NCBI GenBank assembly: GCA_019055375.1
Contig: JAHQIW010000428.1
Location: 88,393 to 152,392 of the forward strand
DNA from: Parelaphostrongylus tenuis
Taxonomy: Eukaryota; Nematoda; Chromadorea; Rhabditida; Metastrongylidae
Length of the DNA: 64,000 nucleotides
Direction of reading: 5' to 3'
A program made the position numbers and the translations under genes. Below the pieces are notes generated by a model. It saw only the letters and a list, made by a program, of their open reading frames with translations. It searched no databases and had not been told where the DNA came from. This document shows, piece after piece, positions 47,101-58,049 of this stretch; the stretch's first letter is position 1, and the number at the start of each line of letters is the position of its first letter.

Positions 47101-50100
47101 GCTTTTATTTGCTAAAACTTGTTGTTTTTTCTTTGTGACCACAATGCTGCATTTGGCTTGTTATAGTGTTGTCAGTGGGGCATGCCATTTATTCATGCTG
47201 ATTCACAGCTGTTTTTCTTGATTAGGTGATTTCTATAAAACATTGTTGTTTCTTGTTTCTTTTTCTGTTCTCACACGTTGGATGTGTCACTACTATTTGA
47301 GGAATGGAATTCTATTTATTTAACCGTTTTTCAGCAGTGGTATAGTGTTTCAGTATATAAAGAAAAATATTTCAAATATACATAGAGTGATGTGCAAAAC
47401 TTTGAGTTAGCTGGGAATCGAACCAATAGTTTACCCTTTCCCGGCGCGCGTGCTCGAACCGTCGCAAGTTTTGGCACCACACTTTTCTCCGCTACAACGC
47501 TTCTATCTGTAAGCAAGCAACCGTCGGCGGTTCGGCTCAGGTAGAGGTATCGACATTGGACCCAGTCACGTTGTCAGATATTGTGTATTAAATGATCAGA
47601 CAGATTTTTTTACACAACACTTTTCTCCCGCGTTAAATGTCTTCAGCGGCTACCTTGGTCAAGCCGTTCATGGTTGGCTGCTAACAGGTAAGATGCGTTG
47701 TAGCATTGAATGAGTGGTGTCAAAACCGACGTTGTAGAGTAACGGTTCGAGCACGCGCCCCTGGCTAAGGTGCATTGCAGGTTCGAGTCTCACCTGAGGC
47801 AAAAAGTCTTGCACATCACTTGCATGATTTGTACCACCTGTCGTCCCGTTGATCGTCGAGTGACTCGAAAATGTCGAAAACTTACTTTTCTCGAATAACC
47901 ATCATAGAAAGCCAGCGCTGAAGACATTGCCGGGACTGGTATACCAAGGCGTATCGCGGATATCACAACAACACGCCATGATGCCTGAAATGAGAATAAG
48001 AGATAGCTAGTTTTTCGTAATGACACGATAGAATCAAAACAGATTAGCTCGAACGATTTCGAATAAATAGAACTTTTCATGCAAAGGAAAAGTGAGATCA
48101 CAACGGTTCCTTTCCGCTATACGGGAACAAATGAAGAAACGACCCTTCTCAGTGGACATGAATTTTCATAGGTGTGTTACTAGTCATTCCAAAATTAAAT
48201 CTCTGGCTACAGCGCTATGTGGCCGCTTTTCGAAAAAACCATTTTGAATTGCTGTAGTATATAAAAGAGAATTAAGTTTCACACCAGCTGCGCGCACTTT
48301 CATTTTTATCACGCGTATAATATGCTGGAAGCACGAAAAAGCATATGAAGTGTAAAGGAATCTCGCAGTATCTGAAACAACTGCTTTATTTGGAATTTCA
48401 CTCAAAGCGGACGAAAAATTCCCAACGAATTTGCATTCCACATGTCTAACGTATTAGGCCATCGACTGATCGCTCAGCTCTCCAGCCCGTAGACTAGTCG
48501 GTAAACAAGCGCACCACTATGTCAAACTCGATTTTATTCTTGCTGTTACGCTGCAGTAAGCGGTTTTTCCAGAAAGTAAGCACAGCGTTTGGAATCATTG
48601 AGACCTACGCTATCGAATGTACTTATATTCTAAAGAAACAGTCTGTCAGGTGAGGTATAGAGACAAAATGCTTTCTTTCTTCTACAGCGCTATCAAAAAA
48701 AAAAGCTTTTCAAAACACAAGCGCATTTTTGAGTCCTCGAGAGTTGTGTCTATGGAAAAGAGTACTGAGGAATGTCCTGAAGTACTGTAGGAATTTTGTC
48801 AAGAGAAATATAAGCTCAATAAGAAAAAGACACATGGTCGTGTGAAGCATAATTTTATCTGCAGAGATTTAGGCTTTCGAATGACTACTAGCACTCTTGT
48901 GAAAATTTCCTGACCAGCGAATAAGGTTGAATCATCAATTGTCGCCGGGTAACGAAAAAGAACCCAACGACATAGTCTAAATTAGGAACCAGTTTAACCA
49001 ACTTCTTCCCACAATCACCAGTCCTCATTCATACTTGCACACTCTAGCAGTTCCTGCATTCACTTCCTCGTATACATCATACACGAAGGTCTCCACAATT
49101 TCCACTCGTGTATTTAACTATTCCTTGAGGATTTCCGTTTTCGAATATCGTCATTTACTGGAAGTGAGAATACCCCGGGACTTATAAGATGACTGCGTTT
49201 TCCACGTGTAATCGAGTAAATAGGTCGATTCCAGACAAGTCATAATATCGACTTCCGACCCCAGAGAAATGCAGTGTGTGCGAGCACAAACGGGAATCAC
49301 CCAGGCACGGTACTCGTAATCAATGGCACCACTATGACAGCGCTACAAAGATATGAAGATAAGATAAATCGCCACTCTACTCAACATCTGCCACATCTCA
49401 ACAATGTTTGTAATGAGGGATAAAAGCTCTCGGCGTTGATCAATCCCAGAGGGATGCGCCATAGATATTCGTCATCGAATTTACTTCGTTTGAGGTGATT
49501 GAAGTGTATATCTGGCCTTGACTACTCGCGATGGCTTCCCGCTTAATCGAGTCAGTGCTAATTATCCTTCCAGACAAGTCCGAGACCGGTCTTGTACCAA
49601 TTTACCGATCCCGGAGGGATGGATGACTTGATGAGCTATGAGCGCGAAATCCAACCATTGACCGCGTGCGCGACACAGAGCACCTCTAACCATTGCGCCG
49701 ACATGCGAATTTTGTAATACAAAGATTGAACTGCTAAATTGATCAAAAAAGAGAACGAAAATTATTTGTTGGAAATTCCATGTAACCACAACAGGAGTGA
49801 AAATTAGTGATATTCTTACGAACCTGAGCATCTTCAGTTGCTTTGGCAAAGAAGTCATCCAAAAGCAAGTTTGGTAAATCACTCTTCTTATCAAACGCTT
49901 TCTTGATATCACCCAGAAACCTAACAAAGGAGGAAAGATTGAGATCGAAAATTAGACGTCAAGACAAATAAGCATATATATATATATATATATATATAGT
50001 ATGCGTATACATGTACACATGTACATATGTGTATAGATGTGTATTTACATATATACGCATATACATGTGCATGTGTATGAATACATATGTACACACGTAT

Positions 50101-53100
50101 ATATGCATATATCAGTATACATAGATGTATATATATGCTAAAACTCCCTAGATAAGAGTGGTTTGATTTCTGCCTAAAGAATGGACAAACACGCTGCTGG
50201 TTACCTAAATCCCTGACTCGTAAAGAAAAAAGTGCCTGAGTATGGTGAAAGAAACGAAATAATTCAAAACTGACGAAAAACAGGTATAACGAAATTTCGT
50301 TAGAACGAAGTGTACGAGAGCGCCTATTTTCCAGCACAAACAGCACTTATGGAATTTAGAGTATACATATATGTATATGTATGTGCGCACCTATACGTAG
50401 ACATACGCATGCGTATATGCACGCATAAACATATGTATACACATACATGTACATGACGCGGTATTTCACCATATCCGCTGTCCTAAATTCGAGTGAGCTA
50501 ACTAAACCCTCATCTATCTGAAGTCGACGCAAACTTGGTCGAAAGGTCGATGCTAGGAGTATCCCGTATCTCGCAAATGAGAGAAAGGATCCGAAGTTCC
50601 GACCTACGTCAACGATCGAAAATCAGAGACGCCGTTCTACACGCCAGGATATCGAAAATAAGGTGGGCCGGACACGTGATGCGCTTCAACGACAACCGAT
50701 GGACGAGAGCCGTTACCGACTGGATTCCTCGAGACGTCAAGCGCTCTAAAGGAAGACCACTGACCCGTTGGTCCGATTTCTTCACGAAAGCGATAGAAGA
50801 AAGATATGATGCTCAGCGAATCCCTAGAGCGAGGAGGACTCCACTGGACTACTCTCGCACGCGATAGGGAAAAATGGAAGAGTTGCTGGTACCCGCTCGA
50901 GTCACTCGACGATCAACGGGACGACAGGTGATACAGGTGATACAGGTACATGAATACACATGTACCTACAAGATAATAAAGGACAAAGCTCTTCACGTTG
51001 ATCAGTCCCTGACGGATGCGCCTTGTATTCGTCAATCCTTAGGCGTTTGAGACGACTGAATGCATATCTCGCTTTTATAATGACTAATACTGGAATACCT
51101 ATGTATCAAAACAGTGATGCTATGCTCCCAGACAAATCTGGTACCAATTTACCAACGCTGGAAGGATGAAAGGCTTGGTGGACATAAGCGAGATCAAATC
51201 ATAGACCACGTGTGCGACGCAGAGCACTTCCAACTACTGCGCCATATGCGCTCTTACAAATATGTACACATATGTATGTTTGCGTATAATTATAAGATAT
51301 ACGTATGTACAAATACAATATATATATATATATATATATATTTATTTATGTAGCGTATTTGGAACACCGAGCTTACCTAGACCTTATAATGCATCCACCC
51401 CGCCACATGAGTGCAATTGCTCCAAAGTTGAGTTTCCAGTTGAATATACGATTAGCTTCGGCCATCAACATGAATCCTTGTGCATAGCTGACAATTTTTG
51501 ACGCGTAGAGAGCCTTCAGACAGATTTTACTTCGAAAAAATCGAATATCAAGTCATCTCTAATCATCAAACACTATCATCGATGAGGAAAAGTCAGAAGT
51601 ACAACTAATCTATAAGATAAAACCAATATAAGATCAATGAAAAACGCCCTGACCTTGCTTATATGTTTAATGAAGTCTCTTTTGTCCGGTATGACTTCAG
51701 CGTGTTTCACGCGTGGTCTCGCAAGGCGAGTTGATGCCAAAACACGCTCGTCTTTTAACGCCGAGAGACATCTCGCAAAGACAGCTTCTCCTTAAGAAAG
51801 AACTGAATTATTGCCAAATCAAACAGTCTTCGGCTAACCGTAGTTTCAGACCAGATCTGATAATGAGATAATATTGAAGAAAGTAGATAGAACAACGATT
51901 GGTTGCTCCCGTTCAAACAAAATAACCCATGGGCACGCACAATGATGTTGAGTGTTGTGCAAAAGTTGTGCGTCAGGCGGCACTCGGGGCTTGCACTCTA
52001 ATCCGCTGCAATACCGACGCACTGAGCGGTAGATGCATTGTAGCGTAAGAAAGGTGGTGGCAAAACAGGCGTCGGTAGTGCAACGGCTTAGAGGACGCGC
52101 CCTCGAGTAGGATGAGATGCATGTTCGAGTCCCGTCGGATGCAAAAGTTTTGCTTATCACTCAACATCACTAGGTATAGCATAACATCATACCACCGCTA
52201 AAAGCGGTTTGACAAAAAGAATCCTGTTCCATTACCCATGGGCACTCAGTCAAATGAAGCTATAGAAATTATCGGAAAGTATGGCTTAAGTATGGAAACT
52301 CAAGTTAACGTTGATACAAGTGAATATCTCACTTGCACTTGGAGGAAAATAGATATATTTGAAAGAGAAAATTTATTGACCTCACATACCTATTAAAGTG
52401 ACGGGAACTCCATACTCTTGCGCAGCATAACACGTCCATTTCCCAGTACCTTTCTTGAAATCATTTCCAATTTCGGTATAATACTGTTAGACGGCGACAA
52501 ATTTTGAGCCGATCCCATTCGCTGGACGGAATTTTTCACAGGAGTGTTAGTGATCATTCGAAATCTTGAATCTCTCGCTAGAGCTCTACGTGGTCGGTTT
52601 TTTCAAAAAATTCTCGTAAAAATAAAATTACGTTTCACATGACGTGTTTTTTCTTTCCCTATCTGACTTGTATTTCGCTGAACAAAACTCCTTCCTTAGA
52701 GTGCTAATACTCATTTTATAGCACAACCTATAGAAAACTCGAAGATATGTTCGCCTTCAAGAAAAATTATTTAATTTTTATTCTCCTTTGGTCTTTTGAT
52801 TTGTGCTTTGAAACACGTCGAACAGAGCTCTTTCTTTAGACTATTAGTAATCATCCGATAGCATTATGCTCTCCGATTCTACCGATGTGCATAATTTCTG
52901 AAAATACGGTTTAGCAGGGAAAATAAGATCAAAATTTACATTTTCGACAGGTGTTTCTGGCTATTCGACAAGGCACGGTCGTGGTAGGGCAGTGGCAGGA
53001 TACGAGGCGAGGTGGGACGAGCGAGACATCAACATTCAACTGAGGACTTTCCTCCGCTTTGGAAGAAACTTCCGATAAAACGGTTGTATAAAATACTACG

Positions 53101-56100
53101 AAAGTCCCTCTCACATTTATATGCTTTTCGGCTTCCAACAATTTATAACGCGTCGTAAAAATGAAGGCGAAATGTGAGTGAGAAACAAAATTTTATTCTG
53201 TAAGCCACACCGTTATGAAGGGGTGTTGTGAAAAAACCGGTGACGAGGAGTTGTAGTTAGAGATTCATGCTTTCGAATGATTACTAACACTCCTATGAAA
53301 TCTTCTGTCAGCGAATGAGATCGGCTCAAAAGTTTGTTGCCGTCTAACCGAATTGTACCCTAATTTATTATCAAAGCGAAACACATGTTTCGGTTACGCC
53401 TGAGCAACACCATGAATTTGGAACGAAATGTGGCAATGTATGTCACAAAAAAAAATCCTACCTGTCCAGCACTATCTCGAATTTTCGGAAGAACATGTTC
53501 TCCTTTATCATCTTTGTACTTCAAAATTTCCGCCGTTATTTCAATCAAGTACGAATCAAGGTCCCCGCGGTTCCAATCTTCCATTACCTATAATAACTGT
53601 ATCAAGAAGTCATACGCAGCGTAACATTCGAATGTTTTTATTGACCGCGCTCAAAACAGTGTATAATCTGATAAGATATCTTGAGCCTATCATGAAGTCT
53701 GTTATGGCACTTATACGGTGCTAGACACATGTTTCGGCCTTGCAGTTTCATCAGTAGCACGATACCTTTCGTTTCAGCTAATCCCTTTCAGCAGGATATC
53801 ATACCCTATATATATATATATGCATATATATAGTGCATATATATTATATATATATATATGTATATTAAATCGAAGCCGAATTAAAATATCACCGCACGTG
53901 TGCGAGCGAGGTCTATAAAAACAGTCAAAGCAAAGGTATGATTCAATCTATAGCCACGAGCTCGACTGTTGGTCACTGTAATGTCGAAGGATTTTATCAA
54001 CTGTCTTGCGCTGATCTGTTGTTCGGCGTCGAATCCTTCATACGCAGAGGTTTTCCCCACTCTAAGCGATTAGCCGAAACGAAAGGCCTGCGCCTTTCGA
54101 ACAGAACTACTGATGAGGCTGTAATGCCGAACACGTGTTTAGCACTTTGAGCGCCATAACAGATCTCATGATAGGCTCAAGATATGTCATCAGATTATAA
54201 TCTAACAGTACTAAAATACTAAGTAAAGAACAAAAAAATCGATGTTAATCGGAGAATGAGATTCATTGCTGTCTTATCTTCCTATAACTTCAAGAAATCC
54301 ATGCTATAAAACTGAAGTAGGATCACATGAAAAATACTGTAGGGGCATTCGAAGATTACTAGCTGAAGGCAAGGCAATGTCAGCAGTCGTCGTCTACAAG
54401 GTAGGGGTCAGTTATAAGGCAAAAATTTCCCTCCGATCTAAAAAGGCGCAGACATAGAATCCAAGGTAATTACTGGTCGATTTAAATATAATGGTACTGC
54501 ACAAACACTTCTCAAGAGGACTGTTGAGCCTTGCATACTAAGAACTCTGTATTTCACGCTTTTTTTTAGCACTTTATTTGATCGTCTTCACAGCATTTCC
54601 TGTTCAATGTGTGGATTCCAGTACTCTGGCATTCAGTTCGTTTTTGTTCTTCTTCCTGAACGTTGCAAGATTATATTTGAGCGCGTCTTATTGGAATGGG
54701 TCCATGGAAGTCACCGGTTAACCCAAATAAATTCAGAAGACGGATTTGGACAATGATGTCATTTTGAGTACCACACCATAGGTAGTTCGTCAGAGGTCTC
54801 CTAGACTTTTCATCTATCACATAGGTTAAGCTTATTCGCATACTCAGAAGATACTGAATATATCAGATAGGAATCTGCTTCTTCGGCGACCAAAGAATGG
54901 ACTCGCAGTGTATGATAAGTCTCACTGCTTGTCACTGTATATGAATCACAATCAAAGCGCCTTTACGAGCGATGTTAGGTGATGCGGCACCACAACATTA
55001 TTTCACCACTATTTCTGTTTCTACTTCACTGGCTTACGTTTCACTGCGATGAAAAAAGTCGTTTGCGTTGAATGAAAAGGGCACATGCAGTGATTAAGAT
55101 TGTCCTTCTTCATTTAGTCTATGACTTCATCGCATGTAGTAGGATAAAGGAACAACTATGACCAAGTAACATAATTCAGCCAGGTTTCTTCTAAAATGAC
55201 ATTCCACCTCCCACTAAATCATAATATGAGATGATCTCCAAGTCACGTCGAGATTGTTTTTCGTCAGCCATGAAGGATGAAAAATAAAGCCTTCTCGGCG
55301 TTAATCAATCCATGAGGAATGCGCCGTGAATTTGTCTTCCATTTTTAGAATCAATTGAAGTTATCGGATGCAAATCTGGCCTTAGCAATGATCCACGGTA
55401 GCCTACCGAAGTTTAAGTCAGTGCTGCGATCCTCTCAGACAAGTCAGGTAACAATACACCGAACCTGGAGGGATGTAATGCTTGATGAGCCTTAAGAGCG
55501 GGGTCAGACCATCAACCTCGACTGATCGATCATGTGTACAGATCATCCAATGCGCCACAAGCTCTCTTATACCAGTCATACAGCACTAAGAAAGCGATAT
55601 CTTTTGAAATAGAATCGTCAGACGTAGCACTGAATCGTATTATGTAAGTCACACCTCGAAAAAAAAGACAACTGTGCAGGTCATCCTCCTACGGTGGAAC
55701 CAGGAGGAAGTGTTCCGGGCTCTACTGAATAAAGGCGTAGTGTTCATGTACTTAAGAAAGTCTTACTTACTTAGATACTTAGATGGCTCGTCTTTACTAG
55801 TTGTGCGAGCCCCAGCACATATTCAAAATGGCATATTACTGGTAGTGCATATGATATTCCCTGGTTTCCTAACTTAGCCTTGCAAGGGTGTTTTCGGTCT
55901 TCACAAGGCTATTTGCATGGAATGGATTTCAACGATGGATCTTTGGCCGGGCTTCCGACTTGTTGACTCGGAGATGATGTTAGGTCGAAATCAGAGGCAG
56001 AAGTGAAAAAGAAAATCAACCTACTCTCACGGGTGATTTAAAAGCCGAAATCAAGAAACTCAGTATTGCAATATGAGTGACTGCAAATTACTGCACCAGT

Positions 56101-56836
56101 TTGTTTGGAAAAATTGCAGGCTTAGAGATATGTATTAGGTAGATATTAGACAGTGTGCTTTTTGAAGATAACCTCACCTCAGCTATTTGGTCATAGTTTA
56201 ATTCCACCCCTTCTAGCAGCAAATCATAGGCTTCGGCTATCAATTGCATATCACCGTACTCGATGCCGTTGTGAACCATTTTCACGAAATGTCCAGCACC
56301 TCCACTGCCAACCTAGAAATATAGAAAAAAAGGTTATTGATTCTATTATGTCACTTTGAGGACCAGTGTTGATAGGCAGGCGGCGCCGCGCTGTCGCTTT
56401 CTCACAAGAGCGGCGCCGCCATTACAGTAGCTGAGTGGGATTTGACGTTGCGCGGCACGGTATAAAACGTACCGTTTGGTCCTTAGAGGGATAAGGGATT
56501 GGTCGATAGGAACGTGAAAAAAGTGCTCAATTTGAGTTGAAATATTTGCAGAAAAAAATATTCCATCACAAGAATTACACAGAATGTGTGCCTTTCGCAA
56601 AACAAGTATGTAAAACGCAATTTTCTTTTCCTAGAAAAATTTCTCGCCTACATTTTATACAAGCCGCGACTTACATTGACAAATCCAACAAAACTATCTA
56701 TGAATCTATGTTACACACACCCAGTCACAACACGGTTGACCTTCACTCTTGGCTGCGATCGACTGCAAAATGTGTTTGAGATGAGGCCATGCATCTGGAT
56801 TTCCTCCGGGCATTAGCGAGGGACCATAGCGAGCAC
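44196..56836 (-). CDS. PGD: 6-phosphogluconate dehydrogenase (decarboxylating), N-terminal exons not found
   Basis: Enzyme of the oxidative pentose phosphate pathway: converts 6-phosphogluconate to ribulose 5-phosphate and CO2, making NADPH in the cytosol. Minus-strand exons with exactly matching phases: 56836-56721 ([16 protein letters not shown]), 56312-56178 ([15 protein letters not shown] with the catalytic Lys and Glu), 53587-53462, 52453-52390 (KGTGKWT), 51790-51654, 51513-51377 ([24 protein letters not shown]), 49920-49824, 47984-47886 ([15 protein letters not shown]), 44339-44196 ([10 protein letters not shown] with the substrate-binding Arg and His; TNWTGKGG; stop TAG). This is about 350 residues against about 480 usual; the first 130 or so, the NADP-binding Rossmann half with GLAVMG, were not found up to 64000. 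Introns are filled with foldback elements, SINEs and an RTE end. All substrate-domain key residues are intact, so this part looks functional. Confidence 0.95.
44651..45065. repeat. Direct repeat, two copies about 265 bases apart
   Basis: 44651-44805 and 44916-45065 match along their length: CAAAATTGATCCATGACATC against CAAAATTGATCCATGGCATT, then GCCAGGGCTATACACGCG against GCCAGGGCTACACACGCG. A shorter relative occurs at about 24765. Intronic in the dehydrogenase gene. Confidence 0.8.
45141..45540. mobile_element. Foldback family F element, full
   Basis: The arms mirror each other: TGAGCTATGCATGTGGTCTG at the left and CAGACCACATGCATGGCTCA at the right, with ACACGTGTTTCG/CGAAACACGTGT inside each. 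The middle carries CGACGACGAACG and its inverse. Intron of the dehydrogenase gene. Confidence 0.8.
46180..46640. repeat. Foldback family D fragment
   Basis: CGTTCGATAGCGTAAG, then CCAACGCTGTGCTTATTTTC and a GC-richer core with CGATCGATTACGTTGGCGCG match the centres of the family D elements at 10200 and 59850-60070. The right arm is not obvious. Confidence 0.5.
47386..47821. mobile_element. Inverted-repeat element with tRNA-like sequences in both arms
   Basis: Terminal blocks AGTGATGTGCAAAACTTT (left) and AAAGTCTTGCACATCACT (right) are inverted repeats. The left arm on the minus strand contains box B GGTTCGATTCC; the right arm on the + strand contains TAGAGTAACGGTTCGAGCAC and box B GGTTCGAGTCTC. 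A target-type duplication was not established. It is followed at once by an RTE 3' end (47828-47870). Confidence 0.7.
47828..47870 (-). mobile_element. RTE LINE extreme 3' end
   Basis: The minus strand carries GAGTCACTCGACGATCAACG, then GGGACGACAGGTGGTAC, identical in layout to the end at 50910-50945. Only about 40 bases. Confidence 0.6.
48108..48957. mobile_element. Foldback family D element, full length (about 850 bp)
   Basis: Left arm with TTCATAGGTGTGTTACTAGT and CATTCCAAAATTAAATCTCT; right arm with AGAGATTTAGGCTTTCGAATG and ACTACTAGCACTCTTGTG. Left-arm and right-arm blocks are inverse of each other in the same order. Intronic in the dehydrogenase gene. Confidence 0.65.
49425..49708 (-). 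repeat. tRNA-headed SINE, copy 3
   Basis: Minus strand from 49708: CGCATGTCGGCGCAATGG (box A with an insertion), then CCCTCCGGGATCGGTAAATT, and a tail ending CCGAGAGCTTTTATCC. The best match of the set to copy 1. Confidence 0.75.
49975..50130. repeat. TA/TATG/CATA microsatellite
   Basis: A TA run at 49975-50000 followed by alternating purine-pyrimidine steps (ACATGTACACATGTACATAT). A second such stretch is at 50363-50455. The 141-codon minus frame 49921-50346 passes through it and is not a gene. Confidence 0.85.
50515..50955 (+). mobile_element. RTE-type LINE, 3' end with open C-terminal frame
   Basis: The open frame 50535-50867 (110 codons) reads [33 protein letters not shown] and [15 protein letters not shown], the conserved C-terminal region of nematode RTE LINE polyproteins, ending at a TAG. 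The 3' region ends with two copies of GATACAGGT, the short tandem tail typical of RTE elements. Reverse transcriptase and endonuclease are absent, a 5' truncation. Intron of the dehydrogenase gene, opposite strand. Confidence 0.85.
50975..51253 (-). repeat. tRNA-headed SINE, copy 4
   Basis: Minus strand: AGCGCATATGGCGCAGTAGT (box A) at 51253, tail block GGACTGATCAACGTGAAGAG near 50990. It lies about 20 bases after the RTE end. Confidence 0.7.
51942..52170. mobile_element. Inverted-repeat element with tRNA-like sequences in both arms
   Basis: Ends ATGATGTTGAGTGTTGTGCA and CTTATCACTCAACATCAC are inverse. Left arm (minus strand) and right arm (plus strand) both start GTCGGTA(T/G)TGCA(G/A)CGG; the right arm has box B TGTTCGAGTCCC. 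About 229 bp. Intron of the dehydrogenase gene. Confidence 0.75.
52486..53348. mobile_element. Foldback family D element, full length (863 bp)
   Basis: Begins GTTAGACGGCGACAAATTTT and ends with the inverse AAGTTTGTTGCCGTCTAAC. Inside, GAGCCGATCCCATTCGCTG mirrors CAGCGAATGAGATCGGCTC, and GTGTTAGTGATCATTCGAAA mirrors TTTCGAATGATTACTAACAC. The clearest member of the family; intronic in the dehydrogenase gene. Confidence 0.8.
53658..54207. mobile_element. Foldback family F element, full (about 550 bp)
   Basis: TTGAGCCTATCATGA at 53681 mirrors TCATGATAGGCTCAA ending at 54180, and the inverse similarity extends outward to ATAATCTGAT/ATCAGATTATA. A TA-rich stretch (53805-53870) lies in the left half. 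Intronic. Confidence 0.8.
54600..54740 (+). repeat. Dispersed repeat family E fragment
   Basis: Blocks TCCAGTACTCTGGCATTCAG and TTCCTGAACGTTGCAAGATT match 43760-43830 in part. No tRNA-like head visible. Confidence 0.4.
55285..55566 (-). repeat. tRNA-headed SINE, copy 5 (more decayed)
   Basis: Minus strand: GAGCTTGTGGCGCATTGG (box A), body with CCCTCCAGGTTCGGTGTATT, tail with GATTAACGCCGAGAAGGC. Several indels relative to copies 1 and 3. Confidence 0.65.
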
Positions 56837-56919
56837 CTGAACGTTAATCTCGAATAACATACGTGGTTAACCTCATACCATCACCGTCATCACACATTCA
56901 ATTTATTTTATAAATATAC

Positions 56920-57042
56920 GTATGTATGTACATGTGTATGTGTATGCACATGTATACAAAGATATACACATGTACATACATACACATGCATGTATGCATA
57001 TACTTACGTAGATATATATATATTGTACATATTTACATATCC
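56920..57042. repeat. TA/CATG microsatellite
   Basis: Alternating ACATGTATACA-type steps and a TATATATA run, upstream (in gene sense) of the first dehydrogenase exon found. Confidence 0.8.
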
Positions 57043-57109
57043 CCTACACGCGGTTACAGTTATTGAGTTGACCCATAATTTCCTTCACACTATTGTTCCA
57101 CTGTTTTTT

Positions 57110-57800
57110 TTATGTTTCAAATCCGATTACTGCGAAAACTTTGTGGTATGTTGGAGAATGTCTAAGCACCTTTAGCCAAACGCTTGGATACGGCCGTAGC
57201 ACCGTCGTACGCAATGTAAATGGATTGCAAAAGTGATGTCCCGATGGACGCCTTATGCATTGACTGACCACGACGGTGCTGTACGCGTGACCATTTGCAG
57301 AAGCATTTTACTGCGACCCACAGGCAGGACTTTCTCAAATCGATCAAAATTAGAGCGGTCAAGTTCCATGTTTGGAAGATTATGCTCTCGGTGCTTTGGA
57401 TTGTCAAAACATGCTGTTTTGGGTTTTTAGAACTGTTCGACAACACGCATACACCAATGTTGACGTCCACAACGGGAAAGAGCTCCGGAAGTTGACCGCA
57501 GCAGTGTGAGAGAAGAGTAGTATCAACCTTCTTCAGAATGACGCTCGAGCTCACACTGTAAAGTTGGTTCGTCGTATTTTCGAAAAAATTGAGATGGATG
57601 ACGGTACCACATCCACCGTTTAGCCCTGATGCTACTCCATCAGATTCACCTCTTCAGCGCCCTGAAGCAACATACTCGGGGGGAAGGAGAGAGGAAATTT
57701 GAAGAACACAATTCGCTCAAAAGCAACCTCATCGACTTTTTGATAGACAGTCTCATTCATTCTGGAAGGAAGGCATCCATTCTTTGCTCAGCAAATGTTG
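57110..57800 (+). pseudogene. Mariner transposase remnant
   Basis: Frames change repeatedly, but the order is right: NMLFWVF (first part of the core), GKELRKLTAAV, NLLQNDARAHTVKLVRRIFE (the HDNARPH catalytic block), HPPFSPDATPSDS (HPPYSPDLAPSDYH), and FWKEGIHSL near the C-terminus. Same family as 25640-26190. The 130-codon minus frame 57554-57162 is a shadow of this pseudogene. Confidence 0.8.
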
Positions 57801-57904
57801 CATATCATCGATCATAATAGTGATTATATCCAAGCCAATTTCTTTGGATAAATAGCGACTGAATAAACAAGAGTGTCGAAATGCGAAAGAAACTACTAGG
57901 ACAA

Positions 57905-58045
57905 CCATGTGTGTACACAGTGTAGTGGTAGAAGCACGCGTCCCCGGTATGGATGAAACGCGGGTTCGACTTCCGCATGAGGCCGCGTATTGGCTCACCG
58001 CTCAATTCTCTTAGGTATATATGTAACATCATAACACTGCGAAAA
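57905..58045 (+). repeat. tRNA-like element copy
   Basis: The + strand has GTGTAGTGGTAGAAGCACGC, then GGATGAAACGCGGGTTCGAC and GCATGAGGC, matching the core at 20738, followed by the same terminal block CTCAATTCTCTTAGG. Beyond it, AACATCATAACACTGCGAAA recalls sequence flanking the element at 52170. Confidence 0.65.
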
Positions 58046-58049
58046 ACAG

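Noticed and set aside
49921..50346. 141-codon minus frame
   Set aside because: Its centre is the Tyr-Ile translation of a dinucleotide repeat, and it is antisense-free of any family motif.
57162..57554. 130-codon minus strand frame
   Set aside because: It is the reverse-strand shadow of the mariner remnant whose catalytic blocks read on the + strand.
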